64,000 bases of DNA from Pseudomonas oryzihabitans. GTDB taxonomy: Bacteria > Pseudomonadota > Gammaproteobacteria > Pseudomonadales > Pseudomonadaceae. Shown here in pieces: positions 1 to 8,746 of this stretch. Where the stretch lies: the NCBI RefSeq assembly GCF_024652905.1, contig NZ_CP102428.1, positions 446,501-510,500 of the forward strand. Reading direction: 5' to 3'. Every line of letters starts with the position of its first letter. Positions within the stretch are counted from its first letter, which is position 1. Below the pieces are notes generated by a model. It saw only the letters and a program-made list of their open reading frames with translations, was not told where the DNA came from and ran no database searches. The position numbers were made by a program, and so were the translations under genes.

Positions 1-34
1 CAGGCAATCCACCCCCATTCGAGAGGAACACCTC

Positions 35-763
35 ATGACTATCGACAAGGTCGTACTCATCACCGGCGCCTCCAGTGGCATAGGCGCGGGCATCGCGCGT
101 GAACTGGGCGCGGCCGGCTGCAAGCTGCTGCTTGGCGCTCGCCGTATCGACAGGTTGGAGGCCCTGGCAGCCGAGATCAACGCCGCGGGTGGCGAAGCCG
201 CCTGCCGCCGGCTGGATGTCACCGACAGCGCCGACGTGGCCGCCTTCGCCGAGGCGGCTCGCGAGCGCTGGGGCCGGGTGGACGTCATCGTCAACAACGC
301 CGGGATCATGCCGCTGTCGCCCCTGGCCTCGCTCAAGACCGAAGAATGGATGCAGATGGTCGACGTCAACATCAAGGGCGTGCTCAACGGCATCGCCGCG
401 GTGCTGCCGGAATTCACCGCGCGCGGCGCTGGCCATGTCATCAACCTGGGCTCCATCGGCGCCCTGTCGGTGGTGCCCACGGCGGCGGTCTATTGCGCCA
501 CCAAGCACGCGGTACGGGCGATCTCCGAAGGACTACGGCAGGAGCGTGACGATCTGCGGGTCACCTGCATCCATCCAGGCGTGGTGGAAAGCGAGCTGGC
601 CTCGACCATTACCGATGCGGCGGCGCGAGCGATGATGGACGGCTACCGCGCCATCGCTCTGCAACCCGACGCCATCGGCCGGGCCGTGCGCTACGCCATC
701 GAGCAGCCGGACGACGTGGACGTCAACGAGATCGTCGTCCGCCCGACCCGCAGCGCCAACTAG
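35..763 (+). CDS. SDR family NAD(P)-dependent oxidoreductase
   Basis: This is a classical short-chain dehydrogenase of 242 residues, the usual length for the family. The Rossmann motif TGASSGIG lies at residues 10-17, NNAG at 87-90, and the catalytic triad is Ser140, Tyr153 and Lys157 in the YxxxK arrangement. Arginines after the second strand (residues 36-37) suggest NADP(H). The start is supported by a GAGAGGAA Shine-Dalgarno-like stretch about ten bases upstream. The gene converges with the downstream LysR-type gene, and their stop codons overlap with no terminator between them. The substrate cannot be told from sequence. It may be controlled by a regulator outside the window. The family call is secure and the reaction is unknown. 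Confidence 0.93.
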   Translation: MTIDKVVLITGASSGIGAGIARELGAAGCKLLLGARRIDRLEALAAEINAAGGEAACRRLDVTDSADVAAFAEAARERWGRVDVIVNNAGIMPLSPLASLKTEEWMQMVDVNIKGVLNGIAAVLPEFTARGAGHVINLGSIGALSVVPTAAVYCATKHAVRAISEGLRQERDDLRVTCIHPGVVESELASTITDAAARAMMDGYRAIALQPDAIGRAVRYAIEQPDDVDVNEIVVRPTRSAN

Positions 764-1680
764 ACCGTTTCGGCCAGGGCTTCGAGAAAGCGCTCCAGCA
801 CCAGATTCGGCCGCCGACCCTTGCGGGTGACGGCGGCCAGGGTGGTGTCGAAGTGGAAGCGTTCGGGATCGAGGGCGCGCAACTGGCCCTGGGCCACCCA
901 GGGCTGGGCGACGTGGTCGGGCAGGTAGCCGATGTAGCAGCCGGTGAGGATGAGAAAGGCCACGCCTTCGCGATCCGAGGCCCGCGCCGTGCAATTCAGC
1001 GCGGCATGGCGCTCGTGGCCGTCCTGGTTGAGCAGATGGTTGGGGCCTACCGCATCCTGGGCGGCCAGGGTGCTCGCGTCCAGCGCCGCGTCGGCCACCG
1101 CGAACAGCGGATGACTGCGGCTGCAATAGAGCAGCGCGCGCTCTTCGTAGAGCGGCAGGTAGTCGAGACCGGCCAGGGCATTGATCAGCGGCAGCACGCC
1201 CAGGTGCAGGTGGCCGTCGAGCACGCCGGTCTCGATCTCGCCGGGCAGGGTCATGCCGATGTTGACCACCACCCCCGGCGCAGCACGCTTGAGCGCCGCC
1301 AGGGCATGGGTGATGCGCATGTGCGGCTGGGTCACCAGATTGTTGATGATGCCCAGGTTCAGCTCGCCACGCAGGTGCTGGTGCAGCTGGTTGACCTCGC
1401 TGCGAAAGCCTTCCAGGGCGGCGAACAGCGACTGGCTGGCCTTGAGCACCTCGCGGCCTTCGTCGGTCAGCGAGAAACCGGCACGACCGCGCTGGCAGAG
1501 GCGCATGCCCAGGCGCTTTTCCAGGTCGTTCATGTGCAGGCTGATGGCCGAGCGGGTGATGCCCAGGCGACCTTCGGCGGCGGTGAAGCTGCCGCATTCC
1601 ACCACCGTCTTGAACAGCCGCAGCAGGCGGATCTCGAAATCGCCGACCTGGGCGAGCAGGGCCTTGCGCGTCGTCTTCAT
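760..1680 (-). CDS. LysR-family transcriptional regulator
   Basis: The 306-residue protein has an N-terminal winged helix-turn-helix (about residues 14-75, with the LysR pattern of a Phe-rich first helix and a DLEKRLGMRL segment). A C-terminal periplasmic-binding-like effector domain follows. An in-frame upstream extension to about 1839 exists but lacks family similarity, so the ATG at 1680 is chosen because MKTTRKALLAQ leads directly into the HTH. The gene lies between a convergent SDR gene and a tandem acyltransferase gene. LysR proteins usually control a divergent neighbour, but no divergent gene is adjacent here, so the target is unclear. Confidence 0.92.
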   Translation of the reverse strand: MKTTRKALLAQVGDFEIRLLRLFKTVVECGSFTAAEGRLGITRSAISLHMNDLEKRLGMRLCQRGRAGFSLTDEGREVLKASQSLFAALEGFRSEVNQLHQHLRGELNLGIINNLVTQPHMRITHALAALKRAAPGVVVNIGMTLPGEIETGVLDGHLHLGVLPLINALAGLDYLPLYEERALLYCSRSHPLFAVADAALDASTLAAQDAVGPNHLLNQDGHERHAALNCTARASDREGVAFLILTGCYIGYLPDHVAQPWVAQGQLRALDPERFHFDTTLAAVTRKGRRPNLVLERFLEALAETV

Positions 1681-1742
1681 GGCTGCCACCGCAAATGCGG
1701 GACAGCATAAGGCGCCGCTTGGCACGGCGCCAGCGACTGGCT

Positions 1743-2741
1743 TCAGGCGCCGATCAACACCCGGCTGCGCTGCTGGCTGACCTGCTTGACCAGCCAGACC
1801 GCGGCGATGCAGCAGAGCAAGGTGATCAGCGTCAGGCACAGGCGAGTGCCCAGATACTGGGCGAAGTTCTGCTCACCCAGCAGGCGGCCGAGCACCCGAT
1901 AGGCGCCGGCGAGATAGCCGTGCAGAAAATAGATGGCGAAGCTGTAGGCACCGAGCAGGGCCATACCCTTGGCCAGGCGGCCGTCCGTACGTCCCGTGGT
2001 CTTGACCTGCTGGCTGAAGACGGCGAAGAGCAACAGGCACAGCGCCAGTTTCTGCAAGCCATAGAAGGCACTGTCGAGTACCGCCGCACCGCTCAGCAGC
2101 ACCAGGGCCGCCAGCAGCCAGTAGCGCGCCTGGGGACGCTGCAGGCGTTCGCGCTGTTCGCAGGCCAGCATGCCGCAGAGGTAGATCGGCAGGAAATGCA
2201 GGGCGGCCAGCAGCGGATCGGCATCGTTGGCCGGGCGGTCGGACACCAGGAAATAGAGCAGGCCGACCATGGTCGCCGCCGGCAGCAGGCCACGCTGGAC
2301 GATCCACCCCAGGACCGGCGCGAGCAGGAAGATCAGCGTCAGCGCCGGGATGAACCACAGCGGGCCCAGGTGGGCGCCAGTGGCCAGCAGCAGGGCGGTC
2401 TGGGCGAAGGGCGGCCAGTCATGGAAGGCGTTCATGTCGATCCACTCGTGCTCCTGCTTGAGCCCGGAAACATAGAGCAGCACGGCGGGAATCGAGATCA
2501 GCAGGTAGGGCAGGATGACATTCTGCAGCTTCTTGCCCAGATAGACCTGGTAGCTGTATTTGCCGAGGTTGTAGCGAAAGAAGAAACCGGAGAGGGCGAC
2601 GAAGATGCAGGTGGTTTCCAGCGATAGCAGATTCAATGCGATCTGCTGGTGCTCGGTGGTCTGGTAGCTGCCCACGGTCATATGGTGGAAAACGATGAGG
2701 ACGGCCGCCAGGCCGCGGATCCAGTTGAGCTGAATCAGCAT
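1743..2741 (-). CDS. Acyltransferase 3 (OafA/YrhL-type) membrane protein
   Basis: This 332-residue polytopic inner-membrane protein has about ten hydrophobic segments. The N-terminal signature has an Arg-Gly-Leu-Ala start followed by FHHM, the catalytic-site His region of acyltransferase-3 proteins. These enzymes O-acylate polysaccharides, lipids or peptides. The start at 2741 is preferred over a longer frame because AAGGA lies about ten bases upstream of this ATG. The O-antigen genes are some 27 kb away, so a role in surface-glycan acetylation is only a guess. The family assignment is firm and the acceptor is unknown. Confidence 0.85.
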   Translation of the reverse strand: MLIQLNWIRGLAAVLIVFHHMTVGSYQTTEHQQIALNLLSLETTCIFVALSGFFFRYNLGKYSYQVYLGKKLQNVILPYLLISIPAVLLYVSGLKQEHEWIDMNAFHDWPPFAQTALLLATGAHLGPLWFIPALTLIFLLAPVLGWIVQRGLLPAATMVGLLYFLVSDRPANDADPLLAALHFLPIYLCGMLACEQRERLQRPQARYWLLAALVLLSGAAVLDSAFYGLQKLALCLLLFAVFSQQVKTTGRTDGRLAKGMALLGAYSFAIYFLHGYLAGAYRVLGRLLGEQNFAQYLGTRLCLTLITLLCCIAAVWLVKQVSQQRSRVLIGA

Positions 2742-3097
2742 GGAGAGGTTTCCTTGAGGAATAGGTAAACCACGCGCTCTGCCTCGGAGGAGGGGCACGG
2801 GTTAGCGAAAGCGGACAGTGGGGTACGCGGCAGAGACGGCGGACAGGCTACCGCGCCCGGCAGGACTACGCGCCGGGAAAAGAGGTGAGGCGAGGAGGCC
2901 TCGGCGCCACGGGACTACGGTGGCAGGCGGCCAGCTTAAAGTGTTTCAGGCAAATTACTGATTACTAATCAAATTTGTTATTTTCAAGATGTTTCTGTCA
3001 ATGGAGTTGGCACGCCCATGACCTCTGGCCAGGGGTTTCCCAGTCATGGATCGAAGCTGACGTTGGGCCTGGCAGGCACACCAAGCAGGGCTCATTG
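2742..3097. other. Intergenic region, 356 bases, no gene seen
   Basis: The stretch separates the start of the acyltransferase gene from the end of the GntR gene. The part next to the acyltransferase is GC-rich and without clear motifs. Positions about 2938-2998 are strongly AT-rich and hold a near-palindrome around GATTACTAATC, a plausible promoter or operator zone. At 3088-3104 a small stem-loop (GGGCT, 7-base loop, AGCCC) overlaps the end of the GntR gene and could be a weak terminator for the hydroxyproline gene set. Open frames here have no family resemblance. Confidence 0.5.
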
Positions 3098-3805
3098 TCA
3101 GCCCACTGCCATACCGCGCAACAGATCCTGTTCGAGAAAGCTGAGAAAGCGCTGGCGGAACAGCATGGTGTGTTCATGGGCTGCGGCTTCGGCCTCGTCG
3201 CCGTCCTGGTGTTCGATAGCGGCGACGATACGATCATGGTCGCGACCGAGCTGGGTGGAGCCAGCACTGTTCATGATGTAGTCGAAGTGCAGGTGTAGCA
3301 GTCGCTGTCCCTCGCCCAGCAATCGGTCGTAGCTGGCCGTGAGATAGGCATTCTTGCCGGCACGGGCGATCTCCAGGTGGAAAGCCTTGTTCAGTTCCGA
3401 CATGGCCTGGAAGTCACCGCTGGCGACCGCGTCCAGGTAGCGCGCGTCCGCCTGTTTGATCAGGTCCAGCTCGCGCGGTGTCCGCCGGATGGCGGCCAGG
3501 CGGGTTACGGCGCGCTGCAACAGATCCAGCGCGGACACGTAGTTGGGGAATTCCTCGATCTCGAAGGGCGTTACCAGCAGGGTGCGATTGGGCAGGATGG
3601 TGACCAGGCCCTCGCTTGCCAGGCGCGCCAGGGCGTCACGGACCGGCGAGCGTGACAGCCCGAACTGGGTGGCCAGCGATGTTTCGTCCAGGGGCATCCC
3701 TGGTTTGAGCTGCAGGGTGAGAATCTGCCGGCGCAGCTCTTCATAGATGTAACGCCCACCGTGACGGCGGGCGGCAACGGTGGGATCAGCGTCTTTGGGA
3801 GCCAT
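3098..3805 (-). CDS. GntR family regulator, FCD subfamily
   Basis: The 235-residue regulator has an N-terminal winged HTH (about residues 18-80, with the GntR core LSRSPVRDALARLASEGLV) and an all-helical FCD effector domain. The FCD metal/ligand residues are seen as FHLEIARA and DHDRIVAAIEH near the C terminus. Such proteins usually repress catabolic operons and are released by an organic-acid-like ligand. The gene is last in the nine-gene hydroxyproline-type set, 57 bases after the epimerase, so it is the obvious candidate regulator. A GTG start at 3820 is an alternative; neither start has a strong ribosome site. Confidence 0.88.
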   Translation of the reverse strand: MAPKDADPTVAARRHGGRYIYEELRRQILTLQLKPGMPLDETSLATQFGLSRSPVRDALARLASEGLVTILPNRTLLVTPFEIEEFPNYVSALDLLQRAVTRLAAIRRTPRELDLIKQADARYLDAVASGDFQAMSELNKAFHLEIARAGKNAYLTASYDRLLGEGQRLLHLHFDYIMNSAGSTQLGRDHDRIVAAIEHQDGDEAEAAAHEHTMLFRQRFLSFLEQDLLRGMAVG

Positions 3806-3862
3806 CGAGGAGTTCTTCACGCTCGGAGGTTGGAGGGCCAGTCTAGCATCGCGTTTGCAGCG

Positions 3863-4888
3863 CTAACCGAACCCGGCGCCCCAGGTATCGCTGAGCATGA
3901 AGCCGGCGGCGAGCGGATCATCCGGATCAATGCCGAGTTGCTGTAGCCCATAGAGCCAGGCACGCCCAGTGACCCTGGGCAGGACCGCTGGCCGACCCGC
4001 CACTTCGGTCAGTCCGCGCAAGCCAAGAGTGAATTCACCGCCAATGGTCGAGCGTGAGGTGAGCTGATCGCCTACCGCGACCAGTCCGCGCGCGGCGAGG
4101 GTGGCCAGATTCGCCGAGCTGCCGGTGCCGCAGGGCGAGCGATCCACCCGGCCTGGCGGCAAGGTGGTGCAGGTCTGGTAGGTGCAGGCGTCCAGGCGCT
4201 TGCGGAACATCACGTAGGCGATCTCGTTCACGCTGGACAGCAGGGGATGCTGAACGCGGACCTGCCGGCCGATCTCGTGCTTTAGTTCTACGCCGAGTTC
4301 GGCCAGCTCTCGGGCATGCTCCGGTGCGATGCTCAGCCCGACCTGATCGACATCGATCAGCGCGTAGTAGACCCCACCGAAGGCCACGTCTACCGTCAGG
4401 GTGCCATGCTGGGCGGTAGGGACCTGCAGATCCAGCGCCTCGACGAAGGCCGGCACCATGTCCAGGGAGACATTCAGGCAGCGGCCGTCACGGCACTCGG
4501 CCTGGGCCACCACCAGACCGGCCGGTGTATCCAGCGTCACGGTGGTCAGCGGCTCCTGCATCGGCAGGATACCCAGCTCCAGCAGCGCCGTGACCACGCA
4601 GATGCAGTTGCTGCCCGACATGGGATGGGCCTTGTCCGCCTGCAGCACGATGAACCCCGCCTGGGCCTCAGGGCGGGTCGGTGGCAACAGCAGATTGACC
4701 GACATCTGCAGGCAGCCCCGCGGCTCCAGGGTCACCAGGCGCCGCAGGCTGTCATCCACCTCGTTGATATAATTCATCTTGTCGAGCATGGTCCGCCCGG
4801 GCACGTCCAGTACGCCCCCGGTGATGACCTTGCCGATCTCGCCTTCGCAGTGGACTTCCGCCAGTTGCAGGGTCTTCTTCCAGCGCAT
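3863..4888 (-). CDS. Proline racemase-family protein, probable 4-hydroxyproline 2-epimerase
   Basis: The 341-residue protein belongs to the proline racemase/hydroxyproline epimerase superfamily. The second catalytic site is canonical: Cys253 within DRSPCGTGSSA. At the first site, where MCGH is usual, the sequence reads MSGSN, so the first acid/base Cys is Ser91 and the following His is Ser93. Known members with Cys/Cys are racemases or 4-hydroxyproline 2-epimerases; members with Thr at the second site are trans-3-hydroxyproline dehydratases. The adjacent oxidase, DapA-like lyase and aldehyde dehydrogenase complete the trans-4-hydroxy-L-proline route, which favours epimerase activity. Dehydratase or dual activity remains possible. 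The start at 4888 is chosen because an upstream extension of 63 residues is unrelated to the family. Confidence 0.85.
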   Translation of the reverse strand: MRWKKTLQLAEVHCEGEIGKVITGGVLDVPGRTMLDKMNYINEVDDSLRRLVTLEPRGCLQMSVNLLLPPTRPEAQAGFIVLQADKAHPMSGSNCICVVTALLELGILPMQEPLTTVTLDTPAGLVVAQAECRDGRCLNVSLDMVPAFVEALDLQVPTAQHGTLTVDVAFGGVYYALIDVDQVGLSIAPEHARELAELGVELKHEIGRQVRVQHPLLSSVNEIAYVMFRKRLDACTYQTCTTLPPGRVDRSPCGTGSSANLATLAARGLVAVGDQLTSRSTIGGEFTLGLRGLTEVAGRPAVLPRVTGRAWLYGLQQLGIDPDDPLAAGFMLSDTWGAGFG

Positions 4889-4898
4889 GATGGGCGTC

Positions 4899-6380
4899 CT
4901 ATTTGATGTACCAGCCCCAGGGCTGGTCGCTGTCGTAGCGGGTGATCTGCTTAGTTTCCAGGTAGTTCTGCAGACCCCATTCACCCAGTTCGCGACCGAT
5001 GCCGCTCTGCTTGTAGCCGCCCCAGGGCGCCTCGGTAAAGGTCGGCTGCGAGCAGTTGATCCAGACGATGCCGGCACGCAGTGCGCGGGCCACCCGCTCG
5101 CAACGGTCCAGGTCGCGAGACATCACTGCGGCGGCCAGCCCGAAGCGGGAGTCGTTGGCGCTGCGCACCGCCTCGGCTTCGCTGTCGAAGGGCCGCACGC
5201 AGACCACCGGACCAAAGATCTCCTCGCGCCAGATCCAGCTGTCCTCGGCCATATCGGCGAAGACCGTGGGTTGTACGTAGTACCCGGTGGGCAGCTGCGT
5301 GGGACGCTTACCGCCAGTGACCAGGCGGGCGCCTTCCTCTTCTCCCCGGGCAATGGCGGCCAGCACCTTCTCGTGCTGGCCACGGCTCACCAGGGGGCCC
5401 AGCAGCACGCCGGATTCGAGCCCCGGACCGATGGTGATGCGCTGGGCTTCCTGGGCGAGACGCTCCAGCAGCGGTTCATAGAGATCTCGCTGCACCAGGA
5501 CACGTGAGGTAGCCGAACAGACCTCGCCTTGGTTCCAGAAGATGCCGAACAGGATCCATTCGACCGCTGCTTCCAGGTCGGCGTCGGCGAAGATGACGAA
5601 GGGCGATTTACCGCCCAGCTCCAGGCTGATGTTTTTGATTTCGCGGGCCGCGGCCTGCATGATCCGGCTGCCGGTGGGCACGCTGCCGGTAAAGGCCAGC
5701 TTGTCGACGTCTGGATGCTCGGCCAGCGGAGCGCCCGCTTCGGCCCCCAGGCCGGTGACCACGTTGATCACGCCGGCAGGCAGCCCGGCCTGGTGGCAGA
5801 TGTCGGCCAGTTCCAGGGCGGTCAGCGGGGTCAGTTCCGAGGGCTTGAGCACCAGGGTGCAGCCGGCGGCCAGGGCCGGGGCGACCTTCCAGGCGGCCAT
5901 CAGCAGCGGAAAGTTCCAGGGAATGATGGCCCCGGCCACGCCGATGGGTTCCTGGCGTGCGACGGCGCTGAAGCGTGCATCGCTCAGGGTGATGGCACGC
6001 TCGCGATCCCGGTCCAGGCGTTCGGCCTGGTCGGCGTAGAAGTCGAAGCAACCGGCGGCGTCGCCGATGTCCCACAGCGCTTCAGGAAGCGGTTTGCCGT
6101 TGTCGCGCACTTCCAGTTCGGCGAGTTGCTGCTGGCGCTCACGGATCGTCGCTGCGATGCGGCGCAGCACCGTCGCCCGTTCGGCGCCGCTCTGCCGCGG
6201 CCAGGGGCCTTCGTCGAAGGCACGGCGGGCCGCGCGCACGGCCAGGTCGATGTCCTCGGCGGTCGCCGCGGCGACCTGGGCAAGGGGTGTCTCGAGGGCC
6301 GGGTCGAAGGTCTCGAAGGTGCCGCCGCGCAGGGGGCGCACCCATTGGCCGTCGATGTACAGGTGGTCATAGGAAGCCAT
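4899..6380 (-). CDS. Aldehyde dehydrogenase, probable 2-oxoglutarate semialdehyde dehydrogenase
   Basis: This 493-residue NAD(P)-dependent aldehyde dehydrogenase carries the full family signature. The NAD-binding FTGSVPTGS segment is present, as are the general-base Glu in LELGGKSP and the catalytic Cys in NQGEVCSATSR. The start at 6380 has AGGA about ten bases upstream. The gene sits 10 bases before the epimerase and 13 bases after the DadA-like oxidase. In hydroxyproline degradation the last step oxidises 2-oxoglutarate semialdehyde to 2-oxoglutarate, and this enzyme is placed to do that. By sequence alone it also resembles betaine-aldehyde-type dehydrogenases, so the substrate is inferred from context. 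Confidence 0.88.
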   Translation of the reverse strand: MASYDHLYIDGQWVRPLRGGTFETFDPALETPLAQVAAATAEDIDLAVRAARRAFDEGPWPRQSGAERATVLRRIAATIRERQQQLAELEVRDNGKPLPEALWDIGDAAGCFDFYADQAERLDRDRERAITLSDARFSAVARQEPIGVAGAIIPWNFPLLMAAWKVAPALAAGCTLVLKPSELTPLTALELADICHQAGLPAGVINVVTGLGAEAGAPLAEHPDVDKLAFTGSVPTGSRIMQAAAREIKNISLELGGKSPFVIFADADLEAAVEWILFGIFWNQGEVCSATSRVLVQRDLYEPLLERLAQEAQRITIGPGLESGVLLGPLVSRGQHEKVLAAIARGEEEGARLVTGGKRPTQLPTGYYVQPTVFADMAEDSWIWREEIFGPVVCVRPFDSEAEAVRSANDSRFGLAAAVMSRDLDRCERVARALRAGIVWINCSQPTFTEAPWGGYKQSGIGRELGEWGLQNYLETKQITRYDSDQPWGWYIK

Positions 6381-6393
6381 CGGCGAAGTCCTG

Positions 6394-7653
6394 TCAGAAG
6401 CGCGAGGCGCGGAAAGGGTGGAGGTCGAGGGAGGTGGCACGACCGCTGGCGAGATCGGCGATGAGTCGCCCGGTGGTGGCGCCCAGGGTCAGGCCGAGTT
6501 GGCCATGGCCGAAGGCGAGCAGTACGTTGGGCAGGCGCTGGCTGCGGTCGATGATCGGTTTGGTGTCGGGCAGGAAGGGGCGATAGCCGATGCCGTATTC
6601 GAAGTCGGTCGTACGCAGCTGCGGCAGCACGCGCCGTGCCTTCTCCAGGATGATGTCGGCCCGTGCGAAGTTGGGTTTGGCGCCTTCACCGGCGAATTCG
6701 ATGGTGCCGCCGATCTGCAGCCCGCGCGTCATGGGCGCGAAGCAGAAACCGCCATCGGCATAGATGGTGGAGTGGTGGATTTCGACCTCGGGCTCTGGCA
6801 GGACCACCTGGTAGCCGGCGATTCCCGCCAGGGGGATGGAGAGTCCGAGTTGGCCGAAGAAGGCCCGTGAGCCATTGCCTGCGGCGATGACCACTCGCTC
6901 GGCCGGCAGTCGTCTTCCGTCGGCCAGGGTCACCCCGGTGGCCTGACCCTGATGTTCGTCGAGGCGCGCGACTCGTTCGCGGATCCGACGTCCGCCAGCC
7001 TGCTCGAAGCTGGCGGTGAGGGCGGCGATGAAGCCTTCGGTGTCGCTGACCGCGCGCCAGTCGGGAAACAGCAGCCCGTGCTTGAAGCGGCCGGCCAGGG
7101 CTGGCTCCAGATCGGCGATGGCGGCGGCGTCCAGTTCTTCCACCTGAAAGCCCAGTCGCTCGCGCAGCTCGAAATGATGGCGCTCCTGGGCCAGCCCCTG
7201 GGGCGTGTCGAACACCTCGAGAATGGGGCGTTCGCCTAGCAGGCGCTTGTCAGGGCAGGCCTCCAGCAGCACGGCGTAGTCGCGGTAGACCTCCCGGGTC
7301 AGGGTCGCCAGTTCCGCGGCGATCGCCTGGATACGCGTGGGCCGGGCGCAGGCCAGGAAGCGCAGGAACCACGGCAGGATGCTGGGCAAGGCGCTGGGCC
7401 GCAGGGCCAGCGGACCCCGCTGGTCCAGCAGCCAGCCGGGGATCTTCTTCAGGATGCCCGGCTTGGAAAGGGGGACCACCTCGCTGACGGCCATCTGGCC
7501 GCAGCTCCACTTGGCCGTGCTGTCGCCCGGTGCGGCGGGATCGATCAGCGTGACCGCCAGGCCATCGCGTTGCAGCCAGAGGGCGCAGCACACCCCGACG
7601 ATACCGCCCCCGACGACGATCGCGGTCCTGGGAACGCCTGACTCCTGATTCAT
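6394..7653 (-). CDS. FAD-dependent oxidoreductase (DadA/DAO family), probable D-hydroxyproline dehydrogenase
   Basis: This 419-residue flavoprotein has an N-terminal dinucleotide-binding motif, GGGIVGVCCA, and a C-terminal FAD-contacting segment around GHGQLGLTLGATTGR, as in D-amino-acid dehydrogenases of the DadA family. In the inferred pathway it would oxidise cis-4-hydroxy-D-proline to 1-pyrroline-4-hydroxy-2-carboxylate, passing electrons to the respiratory chain. It lies 13 bases before the aldehyde dehydrogenase and 189 bases after the DapA-like gene. The ATG at 7653 is chosen because the dinucleotide fold follows closely. A general D-amino-acid dehydrogenase role cannot be excluded. 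Confidence 0.86.
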   Translation of the reverse strand: MNQESGVPRTAIVVGGGIVGVCCALWLQRDGLAVTLIDPAAPGDSTAKWSCGQMAVSEVVPLSKPGILKKIPGWLLDQRGPLALRPSALPSILPWFLRFLACARPTRIQAIAAELATLTREVYRDYAVLLEACPDKRLLGERPILEVFDTPQGLAQERHHFELRERLGFQVEELDAAAIADLEPALAGRFKHGLLFPDWRAVSDTEGFIAALTASFEQAGGRRIRERVARLDEHQGQATGVTLADGRRLPAERVVIAAGNGSRAFFGQLGLSIPLAGIAGYQVVLPEPEVEIHHSTIYADGGFCFAPMTRGLQIGGTIEFAGEGAKPNFARADIILEKARRVLPQLRTTDFEYGIGYRPFLPDTKPIIDRSQRLPNVLLAFGHGQLGLTLGATTGRLIADLASGRATSLDLHPFRASRF

Positions 7654-7811
7654 AGTGCTCTCTCGTTGGATGACTGCCTGACGCGCGGACCGGATGGCCA
7701 ACCCTGCCAGGCCGGCGCAGAGGCGTCCACGCTAGGGGCGCAAGACGCCGCTCGCGTTCTCCACACCTGGCCTTGGGCGCCGTTGAAGCTTGGGCTCATG
7801 GAAATCCTCCG

Positions 7812-7835
7812 CCTACCCCATGGCAGCGGGGTAGG
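7812..7835 (-). terminator. Intercistronic stem-loop, possible attenuator or mRNA-stability element
   Basis: CCTACCCC at 7812-7819 pairs perfectly with GGGGTAGG at 7828-7835 over an 8-base loop. It sits in the 189-base gap between the DapA-like and DadA-like genes. No U-run follows on the minus strand, so it is more likely a processing or stability hairpin than a full terminator. Confidence 0.45.
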
Positions 7836-7842
7836 CTCTGGG

Positions 7843-8721
7843 TCAGCGCTGAGAGGCTTCGAAGACGGCGCGGAATTCGGCTTTCTCGGCGTCGCTCAGC
7901 GGCAGCAGCGGCAGCCGGGCATTGCCGGAATTGAAGCCAGCCAGCTCGCAGCCGTATTTCACCTTCTGGATGAATTTGCCCTGTTCCATGCTCGCCATGA
8001 CTGGGAACAGCGAGCGCATCACCGCCTGGGCACCCTGGATGTCGCCGGCGGTGAAGGCCTTGTGGAAGGCGACGATCTGGTCCGGGAAGCAGTTGGCCGG
8101 GCCGCAGATCCAGCTGGTGGCGCCCCATAGAAAGAAGTCCAGTGCCTGGTCATCCGAGCCGCAGGACAGCTGGTAGCCGCCCTTGAAGGTCTCGGTGACC
8201 TCGATGGCGCGTAGCAGGTTGCCGGAGCTTTCCTTGATGCCGATGACACGCGGATGGTCGCGGAAGGCTGCCAGTACCGAGGTGCCCACCTCGACGTTGG
8301 TGCGGATCGGGTAGTTGTAGAGGATGACGTTGATGTCGGCGAAGGTATCCAGCACGACCTGATAATGGTTGATCAGCTCTTCCTGAGTCGGCAGGGCATA
8401 GAAGGGCGGGGCGAGCAGGATGTTGCTGAAGCCGCACTCGATGGCCTGGCGAATCTGCTCGATCACTTCACGGGTGCTGGCTCCGTTGCAGTTGGCGATC
8501 AGGGTGCCCTTGCCTTCGGCTACCTCCCTGACCGTCTGCAGCACCAGGCGTCGCTCGGGGTTGTCGAGGGCGTAGTACTCGCCTGTGGAACCCAGGGCGA
8601 CGAAGCCGGATACCCCGGCTTTGAGCTGATACTCGACGATGGAGGCGAGCGTCGCGCAATCGACGTGGCCGGCCTGGTCGAAGGGGGTGACGAGAGCGGG
8701 AAGGATGCCGTGCATGTTCAT
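7843..8721 (-). CDS. DapA-family lyase, probable pyrroline-4-hydroxy-2-carboxylate deaminase
   Basis: This 292-residue TIM-barrel protein belongs to the dihydrodipicolinate synthase/N-acetylneuraminate lyase family, at the usual family length. The Schiff-base Lys lies in GIKESSGN and the catalytic Tyr in LYNYP, with the GSTGEYYAL loop near the N terminus. Its position between an amino-acid transporter and a D-amino-acid-type oxidase, with an aldehyde dehydrogenase and an epimerase following, matches the deaminase that makes 2-oxoglutarate semialdehyde in hydroxyproline breakdown. The family is certain; the specific reaction is an inference from the neighbours. A lysine-biosynthetic DapA is unlikely in this setting. 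Confidence 0.87.
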   Translation of the reverse strand: MNMHGILPALVTPFDQAGHVDCATLASIVEYQLKAGVSGFVALGSTGEYYALDNPERRLVLQTVREVAEGKGTLIANCNGASTREVIEQIRQAIECGFSNILLAPPFYALPTQEELINHYQVVLDTFADINVILYNYPIRTNVEVGTSVLAAFRDHPRVIGIKESSGNLLRAIEVTETFKGGYQLSCGSDDQALDFFLWGATSWICGPANCFPDQIVAFHKAFTAGDIQGAQAVMRSLFPVMASMEQGKFIQKVKYGCELAGFNSGNARLPLLPLSDAEKAEFRAVFEASQR

Positions 8722-8746
8722 GGAATTACCTCTTCGGGATGGGCGA

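Noticed and set aside
1681-1839. Longer N terminus for the LysR-type regulator
   Set aside because: The added residues are low-complexity and overlap the acyltransferase 3' end; the HTH follows the start at 1680.
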